Shown here: positions 43,751 to 54,277 of the stretch, piece by piece
Position numbering within the stretch: the stretch's first letter is position 1
Layout of the letters: every line of letters begins with the position of its first letter
Assembly (NCBI GenBank): GCA_963576785.1
Contig: OY756141.1
Span: forward strand, 3,410,001 to 3,474,000
Source of the DNA: Chlorophyllum brunneum
Lineage: Eukaryota > Basidiomycota > Agaricomycetes > Agaricales > Agaricaceae
Length of the DNA stretch: 64,000 nucleotides
Direction: 5' to 3'
Program-made: the position numbers and the translations under genes
The notes under the pieces: model-generated
The model's input: the letters and a program-made list of their open reading frames with translations, nothing else
Told to the model about the DNA's origin: nothing
The model's database searches: none

Positions 43751-46239
43751 GTGCAAACCTGCAAGCCAATAAACCTAGAGTTTCTGTTTTATCTCACAAT
43801 AGATGATACGTAATCCCCCAGAAACGAAACTCTATGCGTGAACTTCTCCTCGACTCTACAATCCAGACAAGAAAAGGATGCAGACCAATTACAACCCTTG
43901 TAGACTCCGGATGCACCCACACATGCATAGCACAACGAACAATAGACGAAGAACAGATCCCGACTAAACCCCTGGAAACCCCGATCAGAGTAATCAATGC
44001 CAATGGAACAGAAAATAAAAAAGGGGAGATAACAGACAAGGCACAACTGGTATTAAACAACGGCAACCACACAGAACAAATCGACGCCCTAGTAACACAA
44101 TTGGAAAGCGCAGACTTATACCTCGGACATGACTGGCTGGTCAAACATAACCCGGAAATCGATTGGAACAATCATGTCATATGATTCACCCGATGCCCAG
44201 ATGATTGCAAAATATCACATAGCGATATACGGTTCAACGAGAGAATATGGACAGTCAAGGAACACATTGAAGAGAAAAAGGTGGACCGAACGAATGATGA
44301 AGATCTACCACCATACCTCCGACGATACACCCACCTATTCAACAAGAAAAACTTCGATAAACTACCCGAGCACACGGTATGGGACCACGAGATAAACCTG
44401 TCTGAAGATGCACCCGCGGTACTACAATCCAAGGTCTACCCAATGACAATAACGGAGAAACAGGAACTACAGAAGTTCCTTGACGAGAACCTCACCTCAG
44501 GACAAATCAGACCATCACAATCCCCCTACGCCACCCCATGTTTCTTTATACCAAAAAAGGATGGAACAAAACGCCTGGTACAGGATTACAAAAAGCTGAA
44601 TGAACACACCATCAAGGATAAGACACCACTGCCACTCATAGGCAAAGTCCTAGACTGGTTAAAAGACGCAAAGGTGTTCAACAAGCTCAATATCATCTGG
44701 GGATACAACAACGTCAGGATCAGAGAAGGGGATGAATGGAAGGCAGCGTTTGTAACAAACAGCGGATTATTCGAACCTATGGTCATGTTCTTCAGGATGA
44801 GCAATTCACCAGCAACCTTTCAGAGGATGATGAACACGGTATTTCGGGAAATGTTACATGAGGGCACACTCGTCAACTACATGGACGACTTTGTCATTCC
44901 AGGAACCACACAGGAAGAACTTGAGGAAAGAACAACACGGTTCTTAGACATTGCAGCCAGACACCAGCTTTATTTCAAGCGGTCAAAATGTGTGTTCGAC
45001 ACGAAGGAAATACCCATACTAGGCTTTATAGTGGGACAAGGCAGCGTTAAAATGGAGGAAGAGAAGGTGAAAGCAGTGAGAGAATGGCCAACACCCAAAT
45101 CCGTGAAAGACATCGAAAAATTCCTGGGTTTTGCAAAGTTCTACCGACAATTCATACAAGACTTCAGTAACATAGCAACACCCCTACACGAGCTGAAGAA
45201 GAAAGATGTGCAATGGTCATGGTCGGAACGACAACAACAGGTGTTTGAGAAGATCAAGGAAAAGATCACGAACGAACCAGTACTAGCAATGCCCCAAGAC
45301 AAAGGACAATACAGAGTAGAAGTGGATGCATCGGGATACGGAGTAGGAGCGGTATTATCACAAAACCAGAATGACCAGTGGCACCCAATCGCCTTTCACT
45401 TGAGAACAATGACACCGGCAGAACGAAACTACCAAATCTATGACAAGGAACTACTAGCAATCCGAGAAGCGATCAAAACATGGAGACAATACCTACTTGA
45501 TGCCGACAAACCATTCGAGATATGGATGGACCACAAGAACTTAGAATATTTCAGGAAACCGCAACAACTCACAGGACGACAGGCAAGATAGCAACTGGAA
45601 TTACAAGAATATCGCTACACACCATGGAAAGGGGATATCTCAAACACATCCAAGGCACCTGTGATCACGGAACGAATACAAGAGTTACAAGACATGTGCC
45701 AAAAAACGATCGAGATGCTATAACAGAGCCAGACGCAAATGGAGAAACGGAATAGCACAAAACCAGAACACGAGTACAAGGCAGGAGACCAAGTTTGGCT
45801 TGAAGCAGACAATATTAGGACAACAAGGCCGATAAAAAAACTTGATCACAGGAGATACGGACCATTCCGGGTAAAAGAGAAAATAGGTGAAACAAGCTAC
45901 CGACTGGAGCTACCTGAAACATGGGCGATACACGACGTGTTTAACAGCAGACTCCTCTCCCCCTATCACAAATCCAAGTATGACAGCCAGCATACTCCAC
46001 CACCACCGATCTCCGAGATAATCAATGATGAGGAACACTACGAGGTAGATGAAGTCCGAGGACACTGCACCAAGGGAAAACGAAAACAATACCTAATACA
46101 CTGGAAAGGATATACGTCCGAAGAAGATATATAGGAAGATGAAGCAAATCTGGAAAACGCCAAGGAAGCAGTACAAGAGTTTATGAGCAAGATTTCGAGG
46201 ACGAAACCTATAAAAAGGGGAGGTAAAAAGCAGCAATTA
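43751..46239 (+). pseudogene. Pol of element B, integrase core deleted
   Basis: The protease (VDSGCT) and RT (YMDD near 44880) are readable, as is most of RNase H. A TGA interrupts the leader near 43804, another lies near 44183, and TAG at 45589-45591 replaces a Trp. At about 45622 the sequence jumps from the RNase H end to the region after the integrase core, removing zinc finger and catalytic residues. The GPF-type end and chromodomain survive, with TAA near 45721 and TAG near 46132. It cannot integrate without a helper. Confidence 0.9.
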
Positions 46240-46339
46240 TGAACAACAAACCTTGTATTCCAAGCAACCACTACACTCAACGCATCACTCGCTGTATCCA
46301 CTTTACCCTCGACTTTGCCAACTATCTTCATAACACACC

Positions 46340-47176
46340 ATGCCTGCTGAACGCCAACTTACTCCATACCCCTACCTCAAAGAATTCGACAAACTCGTCC
46401 CAGAAAGAACTAGCCATGAGGAACTCGTGGAAGGAGAAACCCTAGTCGACACCATGATACTATTGGGCGCAGCAATGAAAGCAACCCAAGAAGGTGCATC
46501 TAAAATAATGGACACCTTATCTGAGGCCACTCCGAGACTCAACCAGTTCATCATCAATGAAGGAAGGAGAGACCAATTGGAGAGACACTTATACGAGATC
46601 AATGATGACCTGCAACTCATCGTCATCTCCAATATGCGAGCCCGGATGCACAGCATCCTCGTAGCCCTAGCCGAATGACTCAATACGTACGAGTCAAGGA
46701 GTACAGACAACCTCTCCCACCATATTGTTAACCGACTACTTGTTAGTAATGACCCGTTCCCCATCCAACATCACATCTGTCACAAATGTGAACAAAAGAC
46801 ACAAGAAGCAACAGCCGCCGACCAACTACTTCACCCCGACATCGAAGAAGAAGTAGCCCACCTCCAAACTATCCTCACTACGGTAGTACCCCCTATCACA
46901 CCCATGACCTTCCACCCACCGCAAGGGTATAACACGTTGAAATTGGAAGGCGAAAAGGACAACAAATACTGGAGGGGCATAGTGCATAAGCTCTTAAGCA
47001 ATCACACCAACGACAACACCACATACAATAATTACACCCACTTTCTGTTCAAAGAAGGACCGCCACACGCACCCCTCTGGATTGGCTTACGACGTGTTGA
47101 TAAGGCACCCCTCATCGGAGGAAACAAGAAGGACTTGGCCAGAGCTCTGGGAGTGGCCGTACCTATGAACAAGTAA
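46340..47176 (+). pseudogene. ORF3 of element B, one nonsense codon
   Basis: 278 codons, collinear with ORF3 of element A and without any indel. TGA at 46676-46678 occupies a site where A has CGA, and B has CGA where A has TGA, so the two copies were inactivated independently. The second half has about eight replacements relative to A, several of them G-to-A type. Confidence 0.85.
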
Positions 47177-47283
47177 ATGCTTGTTGCATTTTCCTACCTT
47201 CTCCAAATTCCGTATGTTTTATTTTACAAAGGACCTTTACAGTAATATGCATCATGAGGACATGAAGCTTGAAAGAGAGGTAT

Positions 47284-47577
47284 TGTTACAAACTATAGAT
47301 AGACCGTTCATTCCTATCTTGCACCCATTACCTCGTGTACCCTCCTACGTGTTTCACTTCTCGTTTCATCCCCTGTTTCACCCCTAAAGGCTATGCCTCC
47401 TATCTGACTCATTTACTCCTCTCCCTTATTATTAACCGTCACCACCAGTATATAAAGTGTAGTAATACTTGAGGTATTCCTTACACTTTACCAATCATAT
47501 CATCCCTTCTTCCTTTCTCTACTTCCTTTCCTTTATCCAAAGGCTTGCAACCTGAGTCAGAGACTAAGGTCGTAACA
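47284..47577 (+). repeat. 3' LTR of element B
   Basis: 294 bases, starts TGTTACA, preceded by AAAGAGAGGTAT. Confidence 0.95.
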
Positions 47578-47582
47578 GGGTC
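47578..47582. repeat. Target-site duplication of element B, right
   Basis: GGGTC, matching 42060-42064. Confidence 0.93.
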
Positions 47583-47606
47583 TGTCTTGGTCATTGGGTG
47601 CGTTAT

Positions 47607-49786
47607 TCATTGAGGGGGGTTAGTCTGGCTTTGACTAGCCGGGGATGATGAGGAGGGGGGCAATGGGACTCCTTTGTTGGCTCTTAGTTTGAGCACTTTG
47701 TTTGCGTGCCAGTCGTGGTCAAAACACTTTTTCCAAAACTGACATTTACAGTCAGTGGTGAGGTGGTCCTTGCCACAGTTGGAGTATGTAGCCTTATGAG
47801 GGCATAGTTCTCTGGAGGGGGTGGCCGTGATGGGCAGGTCTGCTTTGTTGTTACCCTTGCAACAGTAGGTGAAGGTTCGGTGGTTGATGGTGGAATGGGG
47901 GCCTTTGCAGTGAGTGCAGGTAAACAGTCTTGCACAGCATTGGATGAGAGGATGACCCCATCTGCAGCACTTGGCGCAGAACAGAACTCCTGAATTGGTG
48001 GTGGCCCTCCTGATACGGAAGAGTTCCCTGTAAATGTTGAGGAACTTATCCTCAATTTTTGCAATATTGGACCCCGCCTTGGAATCCCAGATTTCAAACC
48101 ACACCATACAGGTGTCAGAGTGCTTGGAGTTGTGTCGCACTCTTGGTTGTGTCGCAAATTGCATAGTGTCTGAGTGAATAGAATTCCAGACACTGGTGAT
48201 GACATCAGCTTTGGTGAGGACCTGTCCCTGAGGTGTAATGTAACAGACATCCGTGACTTTCACAAACAATTTGGACTTGGAAAGGGATATGTTGCCCAAG
48301 GTGATCCCTCTGAATTTCTCCTTGAGCCATGTCTTGACAATGTCAAGTTCTTTAGGGGTCAGCACCTCCGAGGTGTGGACCATGAGGCCCAGCTTACCCT
48401 GCGAGGTGGCGATAACCCTGGTCTTGGACTTCTTGGCTATAAGGCAAGCATTGAGAGAGTCGATGATGGCTCCGAAATTGGTGACATTGGGGCCAGTGAG
48501 GAGGGGAATAATCACTTGCTTGCACGATGGACCATTCAGCATGGAACGAACTATGCCAGCTTTCTTAGCCAGCTTTTTGTTTGTGGGAGAGGGGGTAGAG
48601 AAAGCAGTGTCGTACATTGCTACTACCTTCTCATGTATCAACTCTGGGAATTTACTTGCAAACTCTAAGAGTTTGGAGGGTCACGTCCCATGGGCAGAGG
48701 GGCGGGGGATTTACCACTTTTAGCTGCAGCAGCTGCGTAGGAGGGTTTTATGCCTTCCTTCAGGGGGGAAGGCGGATTAGTGTTAGCCTTGGCAGGCACG
48801 GTAGGCTGTGGGGTTTTGCCTTTTTGATCCATGGCAGCCGGCTTTTTGGCGACAGCAGGAACGGGTTTAGAGGTGGTGTTGGCAGTATTAGTGGGTTTCT
48901 GGCCTTTACATTTGTGTGTGACGGCCTTAAATTCCGCCTTGGTAATCATTTGAACATCATTATTGGAGATGCCCGAGTGAGTGACATCATTGCCATCAGT
49001 GATACCCAGAGTGACAATGTGTTCAACGACCTCCATACAGACATCGTCAGATATACGGGAGGGGCCTTTGGAGGCCACACATCACAGGGGGGAATCATCT
49101 GGCTGGGGAGTTTCCTCAGCATGGACAGTAATCCTACCAAAATTTACCCCCATCCAACCGTGGAGGTCATTTCTGTGTTCATCAACTGCAACCTTAAGCC
49201 ATCCCGCCTTCATCAAGGTTCCCATTAATTCAGTTAAGACCTGCCCAAAGGCAAGCCCCTCGTCACCGCTCATGTTATATGTGCTACAGGCTTTCATCCA
49301 CTCGGAAAGCCTTCCAACTTCCCTTACAGCATCATTGTAGAACTCCTCTGGACCACCTTCATGCTCCATAGTGTCTTCTTCTTCAACTTCGACCTTGGCT
49401 ACCAACTCTTCTTTGACTTGGTCAGCCCAATCTTTGTCGTCGTTCTTACCCGAGTAATAGTGATTGCCTTCAGGCCTTACTCATTTAGATGTCCTATGGA
49501 TGGTTCTATCCACATCATCATTGTTCGGAGGGCCCGAGGACTGCAGGGGGGTAGATGATCTTCTGCTGAGGACTGACAGGGGAATGGTGTTACTGTAGGC
49601 CTGGTCGGTAGGGATCACAGGCCTAGACATAGAAGGCGTCCTAGGGAATAGGATACCAGGAGGGGGCAGAGCCTGAGAGGCCACAAAGATAGAGGAAGCT
49701 GGAACACATGTTGTGTTCCCAAAGACATCCCCATTGCCGTCAGGTGTAGGCTCTCTTGCAGAGAGATCAGATCGTAATGTAGACAT
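47607..49786 (-). pseudogene. LINE1 ORF1, gag-like zinc-knuckle protein, broken
   Basis: About 725 codons from MSTLRSDLSAREPTPDG. It has Ser/Pro-rich and acidic parts, a helical middle (VTELMG-like region near 49250), a basic Ala/Pro/Lys linker, an RRM-like core (KLGLMVHTSEVLTPKEL), and a C-terminal cysteine array: CAKCCRWGHPLIQC, CTHCKGPH, CSNC-like and CQFWKKCFDHDWH. Such proteins bind LINE RNA. Stops lie near 49484, 49080 and 48665. Confidence 0.82.
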
Positions 49787-49876
49787 AGTTTATATCCTCT
49801 GTACTGTAGACTAGCACCAAGTAATCGACTTTCGCAAATCGATGGTGGTAGTGTGAGTCAAAGAAGGGATGAGTTA

Positions 49877-49969
49877 CTATGGATTGAAGTTACTGGAAAG
49901 TAACAGATCAGTCTATTATTATCATAATGACTTCATAGTCTATTTCTAGAATATGTCCGAAACTTCAAC
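49877..49969 (-). repeat. Truncated 3' LTR of the copia element
   Basis: 93 bases starting TGTTGAAGTTTCGG, matching the first 93 bases of the 5' LTR. The purine tract GCAAGGAGGAG lies just upstream (49970-49980). The rest of the LTR is missing. Confidence 0.85.
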
Positions 49970-50029
49970 ACTCCTCCTTGCTCTGTATTGATATAGAGTT
50001 TTAATTACTCAAACGTCAAGCCAAGGCGA

Positions 50030-53000
50030 GATCGGAATAGATTGAATTTAATTTTGTCTAAATTCTTTGTGAGAATATCGGCAGGATTTTCAGTGCCTTT
50101 CACAGAGAATATTTCAATCTTTCTGTCTTCTACCAAATCACGGATGTAATGGTATTTGACGTTGACGTGTTTTGATCATTTTTCTGTTACTGGATTCTTG
50201 GCCCAAAATATTGAACCCTCATTATCACCGAAGAGATAAGGGGCCAATGATCGGATACCAATTTCTTCTAACAAATTGACAGTCCAAACGAGTTGTCGAC
50301 TGCAATCTGACAAAGCCATATATTCGGCTTCAGTGGAAGATAATGCAATGGTTTTCTGTTTTCTACTTAACCAAGCGATAGCTCCACTGGCTAATAAACA
50401 GAAATATCCAGTTATAGATTTATGACTAATTGGATCACCAGCCCAATCAGAATTGGAAAAGGCATTAAGGCCTTGCATAGAACTTCCATTATAGGTAATT
50501 CTATATTTGTGAGTAGCATTAAGATACTTTAGTAAATGTAAGCCTGCATTATAATGCACTTTAGTCAGGTTGATCATATGTTGTGATAATTTGACAGTGG
50601 CAAAGGCTATATCAGGCCGACTGCCTATCATCAAATACATAACTGATCCTACTAACTGTTGATACCTCTTTATGAAGTCAGGTATCGCTTGTCCTGTATT
50701 GGATTCAAAGATAAATCCATTCAGTAATGGGATTTCTTCTTTTCCAATTACTTTAAATCGATCAAGAACTTTTCCTAGATAATCTATTTGGTCTAGGGTA
50801 ATTTATTGGTTTATAGGATTTCACGAAATTTTCATGCCAAGAAATTCTTTGGTTGGACCAAGGTCTCGGCATTCCCATTTCTTCATAAAGAGTGCTTGCT
50901 TCTCATGTAGAAGTCTAGAGCCTCTAATTCCAACAAACATTGAGTCATCTACATAGACCAGAGCTATAATAAGCTCTTTAGTTTCAGGGTTATAGTAATA
51001 ATAGACTCCAGCATCTAATTTGGATCAGACAAATCCTAGGTTGGTCATTGACTTAGTCAATTCCTTCTACCATTGTTGTCCAGATTGCTTTAGTCCATAA
51101 ATGGCTCAGTTTAATTTCCAAACTGTATTACCACGACCTGTATTAAAACCTTCTGGAAGTTCCATATAGATCTCTTCATCCAATTTTCCATAGAGATAAG
51201 CAGTTTTAACATCTAAACTGAGCATCTCCCAATTGTTGAGGGCAGCGACTGCAAATATGAGTCATGCTGTCTCATAACAGACTACTAGTGAGAATAGTTC
51301 ATTGTAATCGATTCCCTCTATCTGAGAGAATCCTTTTGCTACTAGTCAAGCACAGTATTGACCATCTGATTTGGGTGTGAAGACCCATCTATTCTTGACT
51401 GCTTTTCTTTCAGGCGGAAGTTTAGCTAAGTCATAAACATGTCTTTCTCTGAGTGAATTTAACTCTTCTAAGCATGCTTTCCACCATTTAGATTTCTCTT
51501 CTGATGGTAGTCGATCTAGATCCTTGAAAGAAATAGGAACTAATGGTGATTCAACTTTTTGAGTGCACAAATAATCGATCATCCCTACTCCTCCTTCTTT
51601 GCATAAGTCTTCTAATGTAGAAGCTTCATGCTGAGAATGTCTATCAATTATTCCAGGTTTGGAAGCCTCTGATCAAATTTGTCTAACAAGTCTACTTGTA
51701 GAACTTGCCAACTTTGACTTAGGAGGTTGGAATATCTCATAGTCCTAGAGGATTTTGGTTGGATGCTTTGTAGAACCATAGAAGTTTCCTGGATGTTCAG
51801 GTACTTTTCTGGTTCTTTGTGGTCTTTGAGGTATTTCAGGAATCAGTATTTGATCCAAGTGACCTCGTGGTAAAGAAGGACCAGCATCCTGATCATCTTC
51901 AACAGGGGTATTTTTTTTTTAATCAACAGTTTATATAGCGGTGCTCGAACGCAGTCCGCGTGTACATACATACAAAGGCAGAACGTACAGAATGTTTGGA
52001 GAAGGGAAAGTAAACTACAAGTAAACTAACCCCACGAGACTTGTTGACATCTAGCGCATATACTAGAGAGATGTTTGGTACCTACAATGTTCAGCGGAAA
52101 GAGGAAAGAAAGGAATTCGGAAAGAGAGAGAGTGAGAGAGAGAGATCGATAGAAAAGAAACTATCTACTCGCAATCACAAGGGGGAACATCAAACGGTAC
52201 ATAGCGTGTGGGCGGGTATTTACCCGGGCACCACGGGAGAGATGGAAGTTGAATGAAAACTATATAAAATAGTAGCTTCAACAGGAGTATAGGGTATGAA
52301 CGGTTGTACATCTGGATCATCTCTTTGAGAAGGCAGATGGTTCGGACCTTCAGGGTGATTGGGTGGATCAGCATATGATAATCCATTACTGTCATCGTCT
52401 TCTAGTGTTTGTGTTTCTCTTGGTGGAAAGAGAATGTTTTGCACAATACTATCCCACTCCTCCTAAATATCTGTATCAATATTTGGGGCTTTTCCCTTTC
52501 CTTTATTCTTTTTAGGTTCAGGGAAAGGAGTTGGAATTCATCCATGAACAGATCTATAAGTCCTATCTTCCGGAGAACTTTCGGGAGAAGTTCGGGGTAT
52601 AGGACCCAGTGGTCTATCAAAAGGTAAACCACTAGATGGATCTGGAGTATGGAAGACAATAACTTCTGAAGGTGTGCTTCGAGAAGTAGAAGATGATAGT
52701 TGGTTCATCCATTCTTCTTGCTTCTTCCCAATACATTTAGGGAAGTGTTCTTCACTGAATATGGCTGTTGGAGATGTATAGATTACATTTCCATTTAGGT
52801 GCCTCATGAAATGATAATTTTTCCTATCAGATGTCTAACCAAGGAAAATCATGAGTTCTGACTTCGCTGTCAGTTTATTGTCTCTTATCTCTTTTGGGAG
52901 AAAGACATAAGCACCGTAGCCAAAGACTCTCTCTTTGGAGATGTCTGGAATCTTCTGATTCAACACTTTATAAGGTGTTTTCCACATAAGCCATGATATT

Positions 53001-53101
53001 GGTGTTTTATTATAGATATGTATAGCATGATCTATAGAAAACTCCCACCAACTGTCAGGAATACAAGCATGATGCCTCAGGGCTTCTGCTTTATCCATCA
53101 A
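50030..53101 (-). pseudogene. Copia RT and RNase H, broken
   Basis: Readable parts: integrase end (SWWEFSIDHAIHIYNKTP), a Pro/Ser-rich linker, the RT start (EEKSKWWKACLEELNSL and RKAVKNRWVFTPKSDGQY near 51370), the active site YVDDSMFVGIRG near 50930, and the copia RNase H (AFSNSDWAGD, STEAEYMALSDCSRQLVW) ending near 50176. Multiple stops and the LINE insertion at 51911-52275 disrupt it. Confidence 0.88.
51911..52275 (-). mobile_element. 5'-truncated LINE 3' end inserted in copia pol
   Basis: The minus strand ends in A10 (T10 at 51911-51920). The 365-base body is homologous to the 3' UTR of the LINE at 60128-60440. It is flanked by CTTCAACAGGGGTA (51897-51910) and CTTCAACAGGAGTA (52276-52289), a 14-base target duplication with one mismatch. 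It carries no coding sequence. Confidence 0.88.
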
Positions 53102-53104
53102 AGT

Positions 53105-53809
53105 TCAGTTCAAGCATTCTGCTTGACCATTTTGTTGGTGTATGTGTGATGCACTAGTCTCATGTATAATCCCTAATGAGTGCAAATGAGATTGTAACTC
53201 GTCAGTTGCATACTCTCCTCCTCTATCAGTGCAGAGATATTTTAATTTAGTCTCATATTGAGTCTGAATTAAGGCAATGAAATTTTTCATTTCTTCTGCT
53301 GCTTCTGATTTCTTATGGAGGAAGCAAATCCATCTATGAGAGGAAAAGTTGTCCATGATAGTCATGACCCATTTAAATTTATGGTAAGAAAGAATCGGAA
53401 GTTCAACTAAATCCGAGTGGATTCTTTCGAATGGACACTTTGTGCATGTAGGGTTCTCTCTAAAGGGTTTCTGGTGCATCTTTCCCTTGGCACAACTGTC
53501 ACAGACTGGTCTTTGCTCAGGAATTTGCACTGGAGTAAACCCAATCGTATTTTTCTCAAAGTGATTGAGGATATGATTAGAGGGGTGTCCTAATCTCACA
53601 TGTACAACTTTGTAGCCAACGATCAGATCCACAGTCATAGTTGCTTGTTCCAAATGTACAATTTTGGTATTAACAAAATGTAAAGTAGTGTTATGACTTG
53701 CTGAAGGATATGCTTGAAGAATAGCATTTCCTTTGCTATCAACAACTACTGATTCATTGGCATCTGTTCTAACAGTTTTGCCATCCTGGCATAACTGTTC
53801 CACTGACAT
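53105..53809 (-). pseudogene. Copia integrase domain, partial
   Basis: An open stretch of 234 codons with the zinc finger (HVRLGHPSNHIL and CDSCAKGKMH), then the catalytic core with HSDLVELPILSYHKF, YLCTDRGGEYATDEL and HQQNGQAECLN. It is bounded by a stop at 53105. It belongs to the pol of the element at 49877-57129. Confidence 0.9.
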
Positions 53810-53812
53810 TAG

Positions 53813-54277
53813 TCATTCAGAGGTTCCTTTTAGAAGGAAGACTGGATATATTAATATCTGCATTGGTTGAACACTGTCAGTCTTCCCATTATAGACTCTA
53901 TGTTTAAGCATAACTGTGCCAAGACCAACTGCATTAAGGTAGGGACCTTGTGCTCCTACAGTCTTAATTGGGATCGAAACTTTGAGTTCTTCAAAGTTGA
54001 TAAAGTCTTCCACATAAGGGGTATAATAACATGATGCCCCTGAGTCTAATAACCATACGTCACTATATTCTTCTAGTGGCATTATAATTTGATCATTGCT
54101 TAGCAATCGAGATCTTATTTGATCCAGTACTCTTAAATACTGATCAGGCATGTGTGTAGAGAAACAAGAAAATTGAGAAGTGTTAAAACATTTCTCACTC
54201 ATTGTTTGGTATGAAAATACATTATTATGGGATCTTAAAGATCCCAATAGCATATCTACATGCTTGGCCCCTGACAT
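53813..54277 (-). pseudogene. Copia protease domain, partial
   Basis: Contains the active-site segment DVWLLDSGASCYYTPYVED and the strand TVMLKHRVYNG. It is separated by single stops from gag upstream and from the integrase downstream. Confidence 0.85.

Larger units (their letters stand above)
42065..47577 (+). mobile_element. Ty3/gypsy chromovirus element B, decayed sibling of A
   Basis: 5513 bp with 294-bp LTRs (42065-42358 and 47284-47577) and TSD GGGTC. It is inserted in LINE1 about 28 bases into its ORF2. Structure matches A except for a deletion of about 992 bp relative to A 34815-35806, and extra repeat units in gag. The two LTRs differ at about seven sites, all transitions at CpG positions. 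Numerous nonsense changes make it inactive on its own. Confidence 0.95.
47578..49876 (-). mobile_element. Tad-like LINE (LINE1), 5' UTR, ORF1 and start of ORF2
   Basis: The 5' end lies at about 49876, where the sequence CATCCCTTCTTTGACTC begins; the same end occurs in the LINE fragment at 57632. The 5' UTR is about 90 bases. ORF1 runs from 49786 to 47607 and ORF2 starts at 47610, overlapping it. Element B then interrupts. Confidence 0.85.
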
